Part shown: positions 47,301 to 62,300 of the stretch, in pieces
Layout of the letters: every line of letters begins with the position of its first letter
Position numbering within the stretch: the stretch's first letter is position 1
From: Echinococcus granulosus
Taxonomy: Eukaryota > Platyhelminthes > Cestoda > Cyclophyllidea > Taeniidae
Assembly: GCF_000524195.1 (NCBI RefSeq)
Contig: NW_020170390.1
Location: forward strand, 379,192 to 443,191
Direction: 5' to 3'
Length of the DNA: 64,000 bases
Notes under the pieces: model-generated
Database searches by the model: none
Told to the model about the DNA's origin: nothing
The model's input: only the letters and a program-made list of their open reading frames with translations
Made by a program: the position numbers and the translations under genes

Positions 47301-50300
47301 TAGAATATGACGCCGTATGCGTACACTAAGCTGTAACATGAAGTCCTCGGCCCGATTTTGTTTCAATTGACGGATAATAGCAGCACGTTTGTAATGAACG
47401 GCGTGGAGCGTAAGCTAGGGAACGCCGTGATGATGATCCGTAGTTTGCCTTCGGCGTTTGTACGGCATTCCTCTTCTTCCCTACCGCTCATTTTCACCGG
47501 GTGTAGTGGCATGCGCAGGGAGAATGGAAAAAGTGAAATGAAACCTCACATGCACATCGTTCCAAACAGATCAGGCTTAACCCATTACTCACTCATTCCA
47601 CTTCTCCCGTGACAGGTGATATCTTCATGCACGCAACTGACAGATTCACAGACGCGACCGATCTATTTTGCTAACTAGGAATTCTCCACTATGTCCTTTT
47701 CGAATACCTTCTATTTATTCATTGCAAAAAACCGGTGATTATCTTTACCAGAAAAATCATAGACGTCTATTTTACTTGGGCATGACTTAGGCTTTAGTTA
47801 GGGATGGTAGATGGAGATGGCCGCACACTTCTTCCACGGTGGTGGATTTCGCTCTTTCGTGTAATACCTTTTGGATCTGCTAGATATGAACTTATACTAC
47901 CCCAGCATTCGATAAGGTACCGCATTCTTATAGATGGGTTAGAAATTTGAAGATTAAGCCATTTCAATGGGAGAAAGAATCGCGGAAGAAAATGACTAAC
48001 AGGAAACATTCATATTTGATCGACGGTATAGCTGTTGTTTACATCTACTTTTTGATACAAATTTGGCTAATATTGTTTGTTAGAATAATTCCGGTGGTCA
48101 AATGCATTATTTTGATTGAAATCTCACACACTGTCACATATATGCACCCTCTAGTACGCTGGTCTTTCTCCTAAGAGTGCTCTGAACCATAATCACATGT
48201 ACTAATTTGTAAAATTTTTGCAAATTTTAATAATTTTTCTGAAGATGTACTTAGCTTGCTTGAAGCTGAAGTGAGTTTGCAGCTACATCGTTGATGACAA
48301 ACATTTGAAAGTAGTTGGACTGAACTTTGGTCTGTAGCATGTGTCGACCTTAAACTCATGACATTTTGATGTTCGATGATACGACGAATTCACAAAAGCT
48401 GAAGAATGCTGTGAAGTCGATTTAAAGCAAATTGTAGCATATAAAATTACCAAGATTACCAAACCACTGTATCCTACTTAACTTGAAATGCATACGATTC
48501 ACACTTTACTCATGTCCGCGGTTAAAGTTAGTAAACTGCTAAAACTACTTAGCACATCTTAACTAGACCGACTGCATTCATAGGATAAATCTCTGTACCT
48601 CGTGGACCTCTGCCATCGAATGATCAAGAAGCGTTTACGCCTGGTCCGCTTTAGAGTTACTGACTTTGTCAATCCCGTATTCGCTGTCATTGTACCCATG
48701 AGCGAAGTTGCACTGTCCATAAGCAGATGGGTGGCAGCTAAGGCTATGTTCCGACAATGTGGGTTCTAGTGTCAAGCCATAGAACCAAAGTAAGCGTGCG
48801 AACGACGCCCAGGTCTGTGATTTTTTGCGTAAGCGTCCAGGAGGTGGTGGGCATATGCATGTGTGGGCGCTTCGTGGTTAGAATGTCACTTGCATAACCA
48901 CACACACATACATGCTGAAGGGAGGCAGTGCCGGCGATGCCGTGCACCTGCATTCGATCTCCCGTGCAATGCGTGTTGGAGGATTGCCCGCTTTCGCAGA
49001 CGCGTGTGCGCGTGCAAGCGCGAACCCGCCAGATGTCCCAAAACGGATGAATCATGCCGCTGTGCAGGTGGTAGAATTTCAGGTCAGCTGATGACCTTTA
49101 GTGTGGAGGCGCCCCGACATTCGTGGCTCTTTTATCCCCTAAAGGAAGCACTCTTTTTGAAAACAGCCCTCGCCTTTGCCTACCCAAGTGATTACCTCCT
49201 ACTATCAGCTTCCCCTTCTGAGGAAACATCAATTGTCCTTCTAACTTCTCCATGAATTTGGGTCTTAAACGTTTGTGATTCAAACTCCGCTGCACAGATA
49301 AATGGAAAATGTGAAGAAATATACGTATTGTCTGAGTAGAAGATTACGTTAGCTCTTACCCAACTGGTAGGCATAATCCTTGTTCGATATCTACAGTTAA
49401 AGTAATAGTTTTGGACAGTTATTTATCTATTGTAGTGCTTAAAGGAGCAATGACCGAACGCACGTTTGCTAAATCATAAGTGGATAAAAAACTCTTTATA
49501 GGCTTATGTTAATTACTAGAGACAATCACTGGAGGCACTTCAGTTTAATTTTCCTCCCACTTGGTAGTTCCAATTTGCTTTTTTCACTTTTATCCTGACT
49601 ATTGGGCTGCTGAAAATATGATAATGATTTAATATAGTCGTTAAAATGGTGTTGAAGGACATAGGGTGGTGGGCTTAGTTACATTTTAACGTCTTGTGTC
49701 AGTTGTACTCTCTGACCAGTGAGATTACGCTATTACCCATTCTTATCCAGAGAAGAGGCGGAGCTGCGTTATCTGAAGATTGCCCAGTCCTATCGGCTGT
49801 TCGGTGTGGATTATTTCGTGGTGACGGTGAGCCAGAAATGCTTGTCCTAGCAAGACAGAAACCACCTCTCGGAATGGCCTGCTGATGCAGTAGCTACCTG
49901 TCTTGAGCAGCTGCTGCCAACTGCCCCTTGCATGCTCCTTATCCCTCCTCACCTCCACCCCACGGCTCAAAACCTAAATCTAACTTCAACCACTGGCTGG
50001 GTGAAACCACTCGCTTCTTCATTGTGTCCGTTTAGTGCGTCCGAATGAAGGATCCTCGCACTCTCAGCCTCACTCGCTACTTCAGTAGGGCTGAATTCTC
50101 CCATTGGCGGACGCTGGTGAGTGACCCTACCGCTTGCACTCAGTAATTGCAGTGTTTTCTGAGCATTTTCGAATTTTGACCTGCAAAATGTATGCTGTCC
50201 TTGCATCAAGCAATCTGTTGAAGTCGTCTTAAATTGGAAAATGGAAAAAAAACTACGGAAATCAGAACCTTTTATGAAAGCACCTCCTGAGCGCCTTTTC

Positions 50301-53300
50301 CCATTACCCAAAATCTATTATTTCAGAAACTATTTATTGAAGTAGTGTATAATTTACTGGCTCGAGTTGGACAGCCGCAATAAATCTTTACTTCACCACC
50401 ATAGACAAATACCGATAAATTATAGTTGTAAGATTTTCAACATACTGAAGGATGTAGGGATGGTTGGGTTATAGGAACTTTTCGCTTGCTACCGAAGCTC
50501 CTGTCTATGCTAACGGCACGGAGGGGGAAACAGGTTTGTCACCGTTGTTTACAATGTGTATGTGTGTGTACAAAAATAGCACTACCACATTTGGCATGCA
50601 CTCTCGACCGGTGTGTTGTCCATCCACCGTGCCCAAGCATCTTGCCCTACAGCAAAATAACCTCGACATTTCGTGTTTCGGAAGCGCAGGCTGCGCACTC
50701 GCACGTCTGCGCACCGCGCGCACCTCCGCTTGTGCGCCGCGCGGGTGCTACCGAGTTAAATTTAGCCCAGTCCGGTCGACGCCTCCCGCGTCCAGTGAGC
50801 ATCTCGAGGGCACACACCACAATCACCACAGCTCCTGAGTATTTTAAAACAGATTAGGCATCTGCTCCTTCCCTTTCTTTATTTTCACATCAATTTTCAT
50901 TAACATTTTTCATTTAATCGATCGGAAACGGAGGGCTAAAGGAAAGTAACGGCTTTTTCGTCCCAAGTGTATTAGGGTTATGGCAAATGCCTTCACTACG
51001 TAACAGCAACCTCGGTACACCCATATTTATTGAAAATGAAGTAGGGTCGATTTCTTATAGGTGTCTCAATCTCGAAATGGTGGTCACCTGAATCAATGCT
51101 CCTTCCATGACAATGCTAAAATGGATTAGTTCAACAATCTTAGCAAGATCGGTCTTTCCATCTTCGTGACGTGGTAAATTACTGTACAAGAGCAACCTCA
51201 ATTAAGGTGATATGTGAAGTCGGATCGCTCGCAAATGTCTTTTTGGCAGCTTCCACTGACGAGGATGGAGCTTAAACTTGAATTTAATCTCGGCATTCTG
51301 TGGGTGCAACACAGTCACCCGTAGTGTCAGTGCAGCGTACCGACTGGGTTTTTTGGCGACATCGAGGCGACTGCTAATTGGCTATTGCCTTTTTTAAGCC
51401 TCCTCTTCCTCCCGACATTCTTGATTTATCATTGCCCATCCTAGCTGTATGCATTCGCATAGGCAAGTCTAACTCCAATACTTTTGATTGGGGAAAAGTC
51501 ATCCAAAGGGCATTATACCCTCAGAGCCTAATTATTATTTTTTTCCACAACATATCGTTCCTATATCCAACCACCCTTGAAGATAACGGCTTTACATGGG
51601 AAATTGTCTATTTTATTTCATAAAACCACCAGATAGGGTGGGCATAGGATTGCCGAAATTGTTATCGTTTTTGTTGCATCGTTTTAAGGATGAAAGAAAG
51701 GACACAACTTTGTGTTTCAAACTAAATGAACAATCCTTTTGATAAGGCATGCGTATTAGGCATCAGACAGAGGTGATAGGTCGTTGTTCTGATCCACGAC
51801 CTCCGGTGTTCATTCGACAGAAGTCCTGGCGAGTAGTTATTGAAACAGTGAGGACTGCCCACTTTGAATTTATTGCCTCCTAACTAATTATCCGTCAACA
51901 TGTCGTGGACTCCCATGCATTCCGCCAATTGCTTGATCCCAGTTGCGCCTTTATCTACTGAATGAATGCAAATCAACGGCAATTTTTGCTTTCAGTTCCT
52001 ACGCAGGGAAAACCGAGAACGCTGCTGGCTATTTTTCCTCTCTATTTACCTGTCTGATAAGTTCCTGTTGCGTCATGCTTCATTTGAATTCGGTCTCTAT
52101 TTCTTAACATCCTAGTGTTATTGGAAGCGTGAAATGGCGCTGCGGAAGCAGGATGTGGACATTGACCTAAAAATAAAACTTTATATCATTCTAGTGCTAT
52201 GAACCAACTTCTCGAGTGTTCCAATTGAAATTGCTATTTTGGAGAGCAGTTAAGGGTATTACAAAGGAATACGGTGATTTTACTTAGATCTGTCTTTCAG
52301 GCATGACCAACACTTCGCAAAGGGCTAAAAAGAAAAACAAGAAGCATGTCTGCCTTGAAGTTGTTTGACTTCATTTGGCCTTTACACGAAAGTATTTTCC
52401 TCCCCATTGGCAAAATTACTTGAAATGACAAAAGACAAATGTGAGTGCGCACTTTATTTCCACCCCCTGTGTGCATTCGCTAAACTATTTTCCTAGACAA
52501 TTTGCCAGTTAAAGGCACCAATCTGTTTAACATTTTATCTTAATAATTTATGCACCAGAATGACTATTTTCACTGATTGTGTTATTTATCACATTTTTCT
52601 CGCTCTTAGGTTGGTGAGGCGAACCACGCCCGTTCCTTGGTGTTTGGTTTGAAGCGTGTATTAAGTGTTTTTTAGTTTACTTCACACCAGGAAACCCAGG
52701 CATTTGATGGGCTTCTGTAATACGATAAACTCTTTAATTTATCAATTTACTCTACAGATAGCCCGTACCTTCTTATTCCTTATGAATCAATTAGCTTCAC
52801 GAAAATAAGGATTTGATCATTCGCAAGAAGGTAGAAACGCTCACCGGTATCTCCTAATGAGTCACTCCTTTTACCGATGGAGAAATAGACTATAGTGCTC
52901 TGCTGTAATCTTTATTCTACTATGAATCTTACGAGATTTCGATTTGAAGAGATTAAAGTTTTAAAATGTACTAGACCTAGAGTTCATCAAAGGCGGAGCC
53001 TCAGTTCTTCCAACAGTGTCTGGACCATATGTGGGCAGAAATGGTTCGTGGACTCTCAATTTCCCAAAGATCATTTCTTAGTATGTGCATTTCTCCCGAT
53101 GAGTGCTCTTAAGACCAATCCACCATTCTTTCTCCCTCCTGTTCTTGTCCCTCGTTATTCTGGAAAGTTTGTGATGATGATGGCGATGGAAAGGTCAATC
53201 GAAAGCACGTATTTAGGCAAAATACCTCTTCGAAGCCGCTGCTTGGCATGCAGCACCATTTACTGTGTGAGGGCGTTTTCGTGTCAAGCTGTTATTGCCA

Positions 53301-56300
53301 CGAGGCTGGCATTTGAGCTCGCCTGATGAAGAGGTCGTGATCTATGACTAACTAGACTACCCAAGTGTTCGTACCTGCATGACTGCCGCTGGAATGGAAA
53401 TGAGAGGCGTAGTTATCCGCGAATTTCGCCATTTTGGAGTATGCACAATTTCTGTTTTTACAAGTTAAGGAAATGCATTTGCAACTGCTCCAATATTTCT
53501 TGGCTAATTCGTCCGTGATAGAATACTTCCACCATCTTCACTGTTAGTGAAGTGTTGAATTCATCCAACAAGTTTTGTGTCTGCAATGTAGTGACTCGAC
53601 CGTAACTTTCGCATTTACTTTCGATGGTATATTTAGCCTCAATTTCATCGCGAATGTTATCGTTTCTATTCCCCATGCATTCCACAAAAAATCTTAAAAC
53701 TCCATTTTCTGACCTTCTAAATATTACAGCCTCCACACAGGTGGTTAAGAATCTCTTTTTAGATCTATCGTTATAAAAAAGGACTTCGTTTGCGTTTGTG
53801 GGGATCGCAAATACGAAACAGATTATACATTCTTTTTGATTGGTCAATTAAAATTCCCATCATTTCTTCCGACTAGGATAACAAAAATAGGGAAGATGTT
53901 ACTCTGACATAAGTAGATTAGGAATTTTTTATTCGCAAAAACATTTAAATCTCTTCATTGTGCACGTCCCTAATTACCATCCAAATTAATCAGTGGCAAA
54001 GGATGCCTCCCGTTTATTTGATATTTTGGTGTGATTTACGCCCCAGAGAACACCATTGCCTATTGCACAAATGGTTGTTAAGCTCGCTAAATTCCCCCTT
54101 ATTAGTTTCACTTTATTGGTGGTACCTGGGAGGGATTATGGAATTCGCGCATTTCCAAGCACGGATCTTTGAGCGCTTTTGAGGCTAGCCCATTTTCATT
54201 GAAATCGAAAATTAGTTGGAAATCGCGTAGCCAATGTGAATTCCAACTGGTAAAATGTGTGTACTGGTTACCTCATAAGTGCAACTTGTTACGAGGTTTT
54301 TCGACCGACAGGAGATTTGGTCGGTGTAACGTATTTTTCCACCTTTGTTCAATTTGAGGCGTCTTTGGTTTATCTGATAAAACTATGCTGCGATGCTACC
54401 CTAGTGGTAGGTTTATACACCACGTTACAATGCACTATTTTCGAAACTTTCGAAAATATGCGGCTGATAGGCCCCTCTTTAGGCTGATTTATGGCTTCTG
54501 TTTCATAAAAAAATCCACTTTCGAGTTGAAGGACTTTTAGGAAAACAGCATGGACTAATTCTCCCGAAAGAGCAACTTTTCTCCCTGCTTTAAGGGTCAA
54601 GACAGAGTTTTTCCCAGCTAGATACACCCACATGAAACATGTGCACCTATATAATGTCACAGGCTCTGCAAACTTCACTCCACTTCCATATACCTAGACA
54701 GAATCCTGATTTATGCGGCATGCCTTAGATGTTGCATTGGGCCTTTGAACTGAAAATGCGGGGCCCACCTAATTTCCATCACCTACCAACCGTTACCCTA
54801 ATCTGTCTGGTGTTCACTCCTCGCTCGGAACTGCTACATTAAATTATTCACAAAGTACCCTGCAGAACATCGCACGTATTTGAGGAGGAGGAATAGGAAC
54901 TGATATCTTAAACTTTTCTGCTTTTATCGGTTTTAACTTTTGATTGCAATTGTAATGACAGGTTACCTTCGTGCAGATATCCACATATTATGAAATTAAA
55001 AGAATCACTGTCTAATATGACAATTTTTGGCCGTGATTTTGAATATTTGAAGTGCATTATAACCATTTTACGTTGCGGTACACAATTTTACTTATGGGTA
55101 AATCCTCCTTCTTCACGACTGTTCCTCATTCCAATCTAGTCTTTGTAGAAGGCCTTTGTTTAATTAACAGTCGATCGTGTCAACAATTACACGGATTTTG
55201 GGAAAAATAACAATTTTACAGAATGGAGAGAAAAAGCAATAGAAAAGGATAAGCAGCATTTTTCGAATAAACAATGCGCCATGCTGTAGTGTTTTGGTCA
55301 AGAACGTACAAACAAACCCAGCGCTTAGAGCAAATACCGACTTCTCTGTGTACTCGCATACACTGTAGCAAGGGAGCCAAACTTACCATTGAGAGGCACA
55401 AAAATGTTAGGAGTAGGTACCATTCTCCGCTTCTGTTCAGTCGATTAAACAAAAGTCCGATGCGGGCCAGTTTGACTGCACCAACAGTTGACCCCACTTG
55501 CCTGTCCTGTTCGATCTGCTGTGCACATGCATACACCCACACGCACTTGACCGACAGATGTCTAATCCATTCCCATCAAACAAGACGCGCTGTGGTGTGG
55601 TTGTGTAACGACGGTGGTTGTGCAGACCTGATGCAACAGTCCGATTAACAGGTGACGTGACCCCTCCGCCAGGCCCATCCCCTTCCTCCCACACCATCCC
55701 CACCACACACACACGTACGCACACACTCCATGTCCAACATTCGGGACAGCGGGCGTGCACGCACACACGGAGCAAAAAAGAGCGAGTCTGATTGAAACCA
55801 GCAACTGCTGCCATCATTGCTGCTGCCTATGCAACTGACAGCTGAATTGGGCATTATGAACCTCCTTTACTTCCCCCCAGGATCGCAACCAGGAATTGTC
55901 TTGGGTTGGAATCACCGCAGCCGGAATCCAGCTTTTCACTAAGGACCATGTCGATCGGGCCCGGTATACATTCCCTTGGAATATCATTAAAAATGTCTCC
56001 TACCGGGAACGCAAGGTGGGACATTTATAACTAACAACTTTACTTATTCAATCTACTCAATCGTTTTCATCCATCGAGCACTATGTGCATGCCCCGATTC
56101 ACCTTCTATACTACGTACTCGTGAAACTTAGAGTCATCTCTTCAAAGTCAATGCGTCTTTCGATGTTGGTATAAAAGTACAGAAGCCATGAGTTGTGGCC
56201 CATGCAAAGTAAAGAAGCGTGAATGACGGAGGTTTCCTTGATGAGTTTTTAGTTCACTGTAAAACTGAACATGGCGTGGCGTCCCACGAAGAAGTCTGCT

Positions 56301-59300
56301 GGTCTTACGTTCTCCGGTTGTCGTCCGAGCAGCACACAAGCGCAGCAGCAGTCGGGTCACTCGCCGGCTGGAGGAACGGGAGCGATGACTCTCAGTGCGC
56401 CGCATACACCATTGGCAGCGCGTGGCTCGCCCAGTCTTCCGGGCACCCCGGTGTCGGGCAAGCGAGGACCCATGCGGCCCCCTCTGCCACCGCCACCTCA
56501 GCCACCAGTCACATTTGCTCTCTCCCCTACTACCAGTGTCTCAAGTAAATACCTCTCTACGACTGCTCACTTGTCACGCGGCCAGTTGGTGAGGGCACGT
56601 AGCAAGGAACGTCCACTGCCTTCGCCTGCAGGTACTACCCTACTTACCATTAGTTTCAAAATAATTAGATCCACTACTGGGTGACCATTTAACAGCTCAT
56701 CAAACAGGAATAATCAAAGTGTATATGCGTGAACAAAACGGAAGTGCCCTAAACCACTGCAACTAAGGAAAAGGGAACGCTTCTTTTCAATCCCGACTGA
56801 ATGTAATGCGTGTTAGATTCGCCCTGTGTTTGAGCTTCAATTGAGCTTAATTTCCGGACTATTTTGATGCCATCCACAATCATGCTGCTCTAGAAATGAT
56901 TCGTTTTAATATGGTATCTTTATCTCGGTCGATTGTACTGAAGCTCCCTCGATGGGGGTCTTGATCGCGGCTTGTAAGCACGTGAGCCTGGATCCCATTG
57001 AAGCCATCGGTTAGATAATCAACAAGCGAAGAATTCAGAATAGATGCCTTTACTAACCGAGGCATGTGCAACCAAAAGAAAGCACAATGATGTGTGCGCA
57101 CCTGGTGTCTAGGTACTGGAGACTGTGTCTGAGTCTGTGCCCCTCGATTGTCTTAATCACGGCCTAACTATTGCGATTGCTAGCACACTTAGAGTCTATC
57201 CCAATGTGATCTCAACCGATCAGAAAGGAGTGAGCAAGGGTGTGATTTCTGGAATTTTTGAGACTAAAGCATGAAAATGAAAACTACTGAAGAATCAAAC
57301 AGAAACGTTTTTATGCTGTTGCAGGCATTCCCAGCACTTGAGCACCACAGCTCTAACTTAAGAGAGTGCTTGCTTTCCCAAACAGTTGGTCTGTCAGAGC
57401 ATGAGCCATACCTGACTGATTTTTTCTCTTCAGCAAAATCTTTCACGAAATCCAAACTCCTACTCGAGAGGGTGATGACACCGGTGACATTTCTGTGGTG
57501 AACTACTAATGTTTGAGATCGGACGGCGTGGGCTATTTTCGATCCAGCCTAGTAGACCTGAGTTGACAAAGGCACCGGAGCAGAAGCCCTTACCACACCG
57601 CGGTGCGGCGCGCACGCCTAGGTGTACGGGATATCCCACCTCTCGTGTGTTTACGTCTTCTCAAATGATCTTAGGTATAAGGGAAGTACTAGCACGCATA
57701 AAGCACATCCCCACGAATCAATGGCCAATCGGGAATGAAGCAATGAGAGCGCAAAGATCGTATTTTTCTGTACTATCAAAAATGAGGCACTAAAAGGGGG
57801 AGCTGAAACATCAAAAATAGTCTTTTTCGCATTGAGTGCCCCCATAGACTTCTAGTGTTTTCATTTCACTACCTTCAGTGCAAAAATAAACTTAGACTCA
57901 TGGTTCAGGCATACATATTATTTCTAAAATCCCTTATAACAAGTCATCTTTGGTAATGCTTTTTGCCAAGACAATTTGGCTGCTGATTTGGACACCACTT
58001 AGAATAGCACTTTGGAATACCCAACTTTTGCATATGAAGTTGAGATAAACATCCACAATGGCTTTTTGATTTTTGATTTCCTGTACTGAAATAAGTTACT
58101 TCAAATGTCTTTTGCTGCATGAATATCTTGGAGTCAGTACTTAGTTTAAAATTAGTTTGTTTCTTTACACCGCAGTTAAGCCTAAGGTATGCTACGCATA
58201 TGATCTACTTCCGTCTTGTTTCGCCTTATTGGGGCTATAATTAAAAAATGGAGTTTGGGTGTAAAAGTATCCGCTCATATTTCTTGCTAATCGCGAGAGC
58301 AGATATTTATAGATTTAAATATGGACAAAATGTGCCATCAATCTGTTCGGGTGCTGCATTACTGAAATAGTCTAATGTCGTGAACTTTTTAGATTAAAAG
58401 TTGAAAGAATTCTTTAAATTATTTAGCTTCACAGTGGTGGGTCAGTTGGTGTTTGATCCCAACCAACACATCGCTCTTTGAAAAGCCACTGCATTTAGTA
58501 CTCAAATCGGAATCGCCCACCAAAGATTTGTTAGTGTTTTGTCTACTTAATAATATTAAGTAGACTAATCAAGGTTTTGCGATGCAATTTGGTATAGCAA
58601 TGCCGGAACGGTCCATTTAGGATCTTGTTACAATTGCTAGATCCGCAAGAGCCTGTAATACAGGCACGTGAGTCCACCACGACTTACGGAGGTGGCAGCA
58701 GCGGCATTCATCCACACCGCTCGACGGTGAGTGCGAGTCCCGCCAGCGACTTCGCAAGTGGTGGCGGTGGAATATTCGGCGGTTCTGGTGTTTCCTCAGC
58801 TGGCTCCGTCGCCAGTGGACCACCTCCGGTGTCTCGCCATGGTGCCACCATCATTGAGATGTGGCTCGCTGAACCCTACCAGGTTCAGTTACCTTCAATT
58901 CCCCAGAATTTCTAGCTACGTAAAACGACTGTGAGAATATGAAGAAGGGATTAATTCCCTGAAAACTGTCATTATTCCTTAACTAAAGCAAAAAAGTTAT
59001 TTTACTGACCACCTTGGATAAGTCATGACCGCCAGTTTCATTGAAGAAGAGTTTTCTATTTGTTTATTCCCTTGATGATGACATTGTTAGTAAAAAACCG
59101 GGGTAATACTATTATCCATGGACTTTCAATGTGATGAATGCTCCGATCTCTTCCGATACTGTATATGATATAAGCTTTTTGTCAACAATTGGTTTGTATT
59201 TCATGGTACAAATAAGAAGTGCCTAAAATCTTAACAATCAAATACCTGCTGAATCAAGGAAAACTCCCGTTTGTTACCTTTCGGACCTCAGAGCACCTAA

Positions 59301-62300
59301 GATTCCCAAATTTTCAATATATCATAGTTGTACAGAACTGACATGAATTATTTAACGTAGTTAAAATGGAGGTTTTTTGATCCAATTAAATATGGTGTAA
59401 TAGTAACCCTCAATTATTTTGCGTTGTGTGCCCAAGTCTGTGTACCTAGAGTCTGCAACCGTTAGCTCAAAAAATGCGTCTGAATTGGCAACAGTTGAGC
59501 TTAATAACAGCATCTAAACTCTCAACGCATTAGACTTCATTGTAGTGTATTTGACAATTTCTCTCGTTCCACTGATATTTATTTGCATCAGGCGTACGTT
59601 GTAGGCAAAGAATATTATCCATTTATGTGCGGGAAATCACTCGCTTTTCATGCGACGTAGACAGCCAGATTCCATTGACGTGCAACAGATGAAAGCTCAC
59701 GAACGAGAGGAACGACTTCGGAGAGAGGTGAGTGTATATCTGTCTACTAACCATGAATTAACAGTGAGCCGACTTTGATCAATTTTCGTTTCCCTCCCTC
59801 AGACCGAACGGGCCCGTCTACTGCGTGAACGCTCTGAAAAGACGGCTGCACTGAAGCTGAATGCCGCATTGGAGTCACGCTGTGCCGAGCTTGAGTCTGC
59901 CCTGCGTTCTTCCACTGCCATTGCAGCTGCAGCCGCGGCTGCTGGATCACCATCTCTTCCATCACCCGTGGAAGCGCTCATCTCCAGTCGTAGGGTGTTG
60001 AAACGGACGGCAATGCCCAAGGACGGCGACGGAGAGGGGAGAGGGGAGGAGGGAGAGGAAGAGAGAGAAGTAGAGGAGGAAGGTGATGGAGAAAATATTG
60101 ACGAGAAAGAAGGAGAATTACAAAGGCAGAGTGGAGTTCAGTTTTCTTCAAGGGAGTCGCAGGAGCGCCTGTCCAGTCCACCAGCCTATGCTCACCTGCA
60201 GCATCAGCGGCGGCAGCGACACGGAGGAGCGGAGGGCAGACGAAGTAAAGGTGAAACTATCAAGGGTATCGATCTACCCTCTGACCCCGTGCGCCTTGCC
60301 CAAGCCTCCCCACATGCGGTGCCCAGTGGCATTTACGAGGGCTTTGTAATGGCTCACTCAGCAGCTGTGGCCTCGATTCCCACACAGTCTGAACCAGCCA
60401 TCCCACAGACGCTTGCCTGGTCTCCGGTGCGTTCGTTCATTAGCTATTATACGTATTTGCTAGAAAAATTTGAAGCACATTTTAACTTGCTTGACAAATA
60501 ATAACTATTTAATGTTCGTTTCTCAGGTGCATCATCTTTTCTTTGTAAACAGTCAATTGAATATATTTTTTTATCGCGGCCAAGTTACGATGTCGAGAAA
60601 CGCGAACAAGACTGGGAGCTAATAAGCGCATGACACTTGAAAATTACGTGTCGGACAATCAGATTGGATTACCTGCCTTGGTGTAGAAAACAAACAAATT
60701 GATAACGGTTGCTATTCTTCCGTCCCCATTGTGTGAACATTCATTTAATAGTTTGTCTATTTTTATGCTTATTAAATGTTGAAGAACTGAAAATAATATA
60801 TTGTTAGGACATACAACAATAAATAATTCATAAACTTGCTCCGAGAAAGAAAACGAAGGATTACTAATTGATGACGATACACGAAATTATACTGAATTTA
60901 TAATGCCTTCACGAACAAGGATTGTGAATGGTGTAGGTGCATAAAATTTTGAAGCCATTAACTCATTTTATCCCATATCTAAAGACGAAGAAGTTACCCG
61001 TTCTTTCACCTAGACTGTAATTCATCAAGCACGTGAAGATCTCACCTCTCTGACCTACTCCCAATCGCCTTTCTTGCCCCCACGTCCTGTCTTGGTGACT
61101 CAGAGTTTGGAGCACTTGCCAAGCCAGCAAATAGCCCCGAACCTGAGTCAGAGGTCAAGGGTTCCTGCACCGCTGGTGTCTTATCCTATCACATCCACTC
61201 TCTCCCTTCATTCTGGCTACGGAGCAGTGAATCCGCTTCAAAAGACTGGTCCGAACGTTGCGCCCTCCCTTGCATCCAATTACTATGTGAGTACGGGACA
61301 CGTGTATTCGGAGCTATTTTACTTGAACTACTCATAAAAGCATGTTTGCGCGGTTGAAAAGTTTGTAAAAGAAGAGAAGAAAGTGCGCGATTCACGTAAT
61401 GATAGTCGTAAATGTTAGACAGGGAGATCACAAAATGGCAGCCTTGAATTGTTGGATTATAAAAGTGCGGAACTGAGCGCATCAGCTGCTGGCTTTAAGG
61501 GTATTTTGACTTGAATTTAAGATGCAACAGAGGCTCACACACCAAGGACAATCCTCCCATCCCTGGCCAAACACACACATTGCGGCGTTAGGTAGCACCC
61601 ACAGTGCCCGTCTTTTCAATGGATTCAGTTATCCGGGTCACCTTAACCTGGCGGGCGATGAGTCGGCCAGACAAGGCATCGCCACCACCGGAGTCGCGAT
61701 GACCAGCCCGTCGCCGGCCCTGGCGCAGGCGAGCTGTCTGGCCTTCGGACTGAGTGGTGGGCCAACTATCAGCATTTCCCCCGCTGAGTCAGTGCCTTTG
61801 GTTGGCCAATCGGCGTCTCGTCGACCGCCCTTCTCGCACCTTCATCAGCCTGCGATGTGCATTGGTGGCTTTCCCCCTGTAGGGTTCTCTAGGGCCTTGT
61901 ACCCAGGCTGTAGTTAAGTGGCATTACTAAATATTTTAGGAAAATGTCATTTCAAGGAAAAAAAGTGACACCAATTTTTACCAGCTTACTTTCAATGATA
62001 AAATTGGTGCTTTAAGAAATATTTAGCCAAAAGTTAGCTCGTTGGCCATTTAGGCTCGGTAGTTTACTATATGCTGTAAATGTAGGCTAGGAAAGTAGAA
62101 GTTAAACCAAATATGATGATATTTTGTAGTCAACCATCTGTAAATGTATTTGTGTGCTCTTGACAAAGAACTAGTCATTTGAAAAACTGGAACTTTAATT
62201 TCCAATTCCGTGGTCTTCACCCTGTTATCCACAACCGATCAACTCAAAATTGCCTCCTTAATTACACTGGTTTGAATAAAGCTGAATGAGCTAATGTGCT

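Noticed and set aside
48863..49255. 130-codon plus-strand Cys/Arg-rich frame
   Set aside because: Lies in CpG- and CA-rich low-complexity intron sequence and overlaps several equally long frames; no splice fit to merlin.
55437..55854. Several long overlapping frames on both strands
   Set aside because: All arise from the same CpG/CA-rich, stop-poor patch in the last part of the merlin intron.
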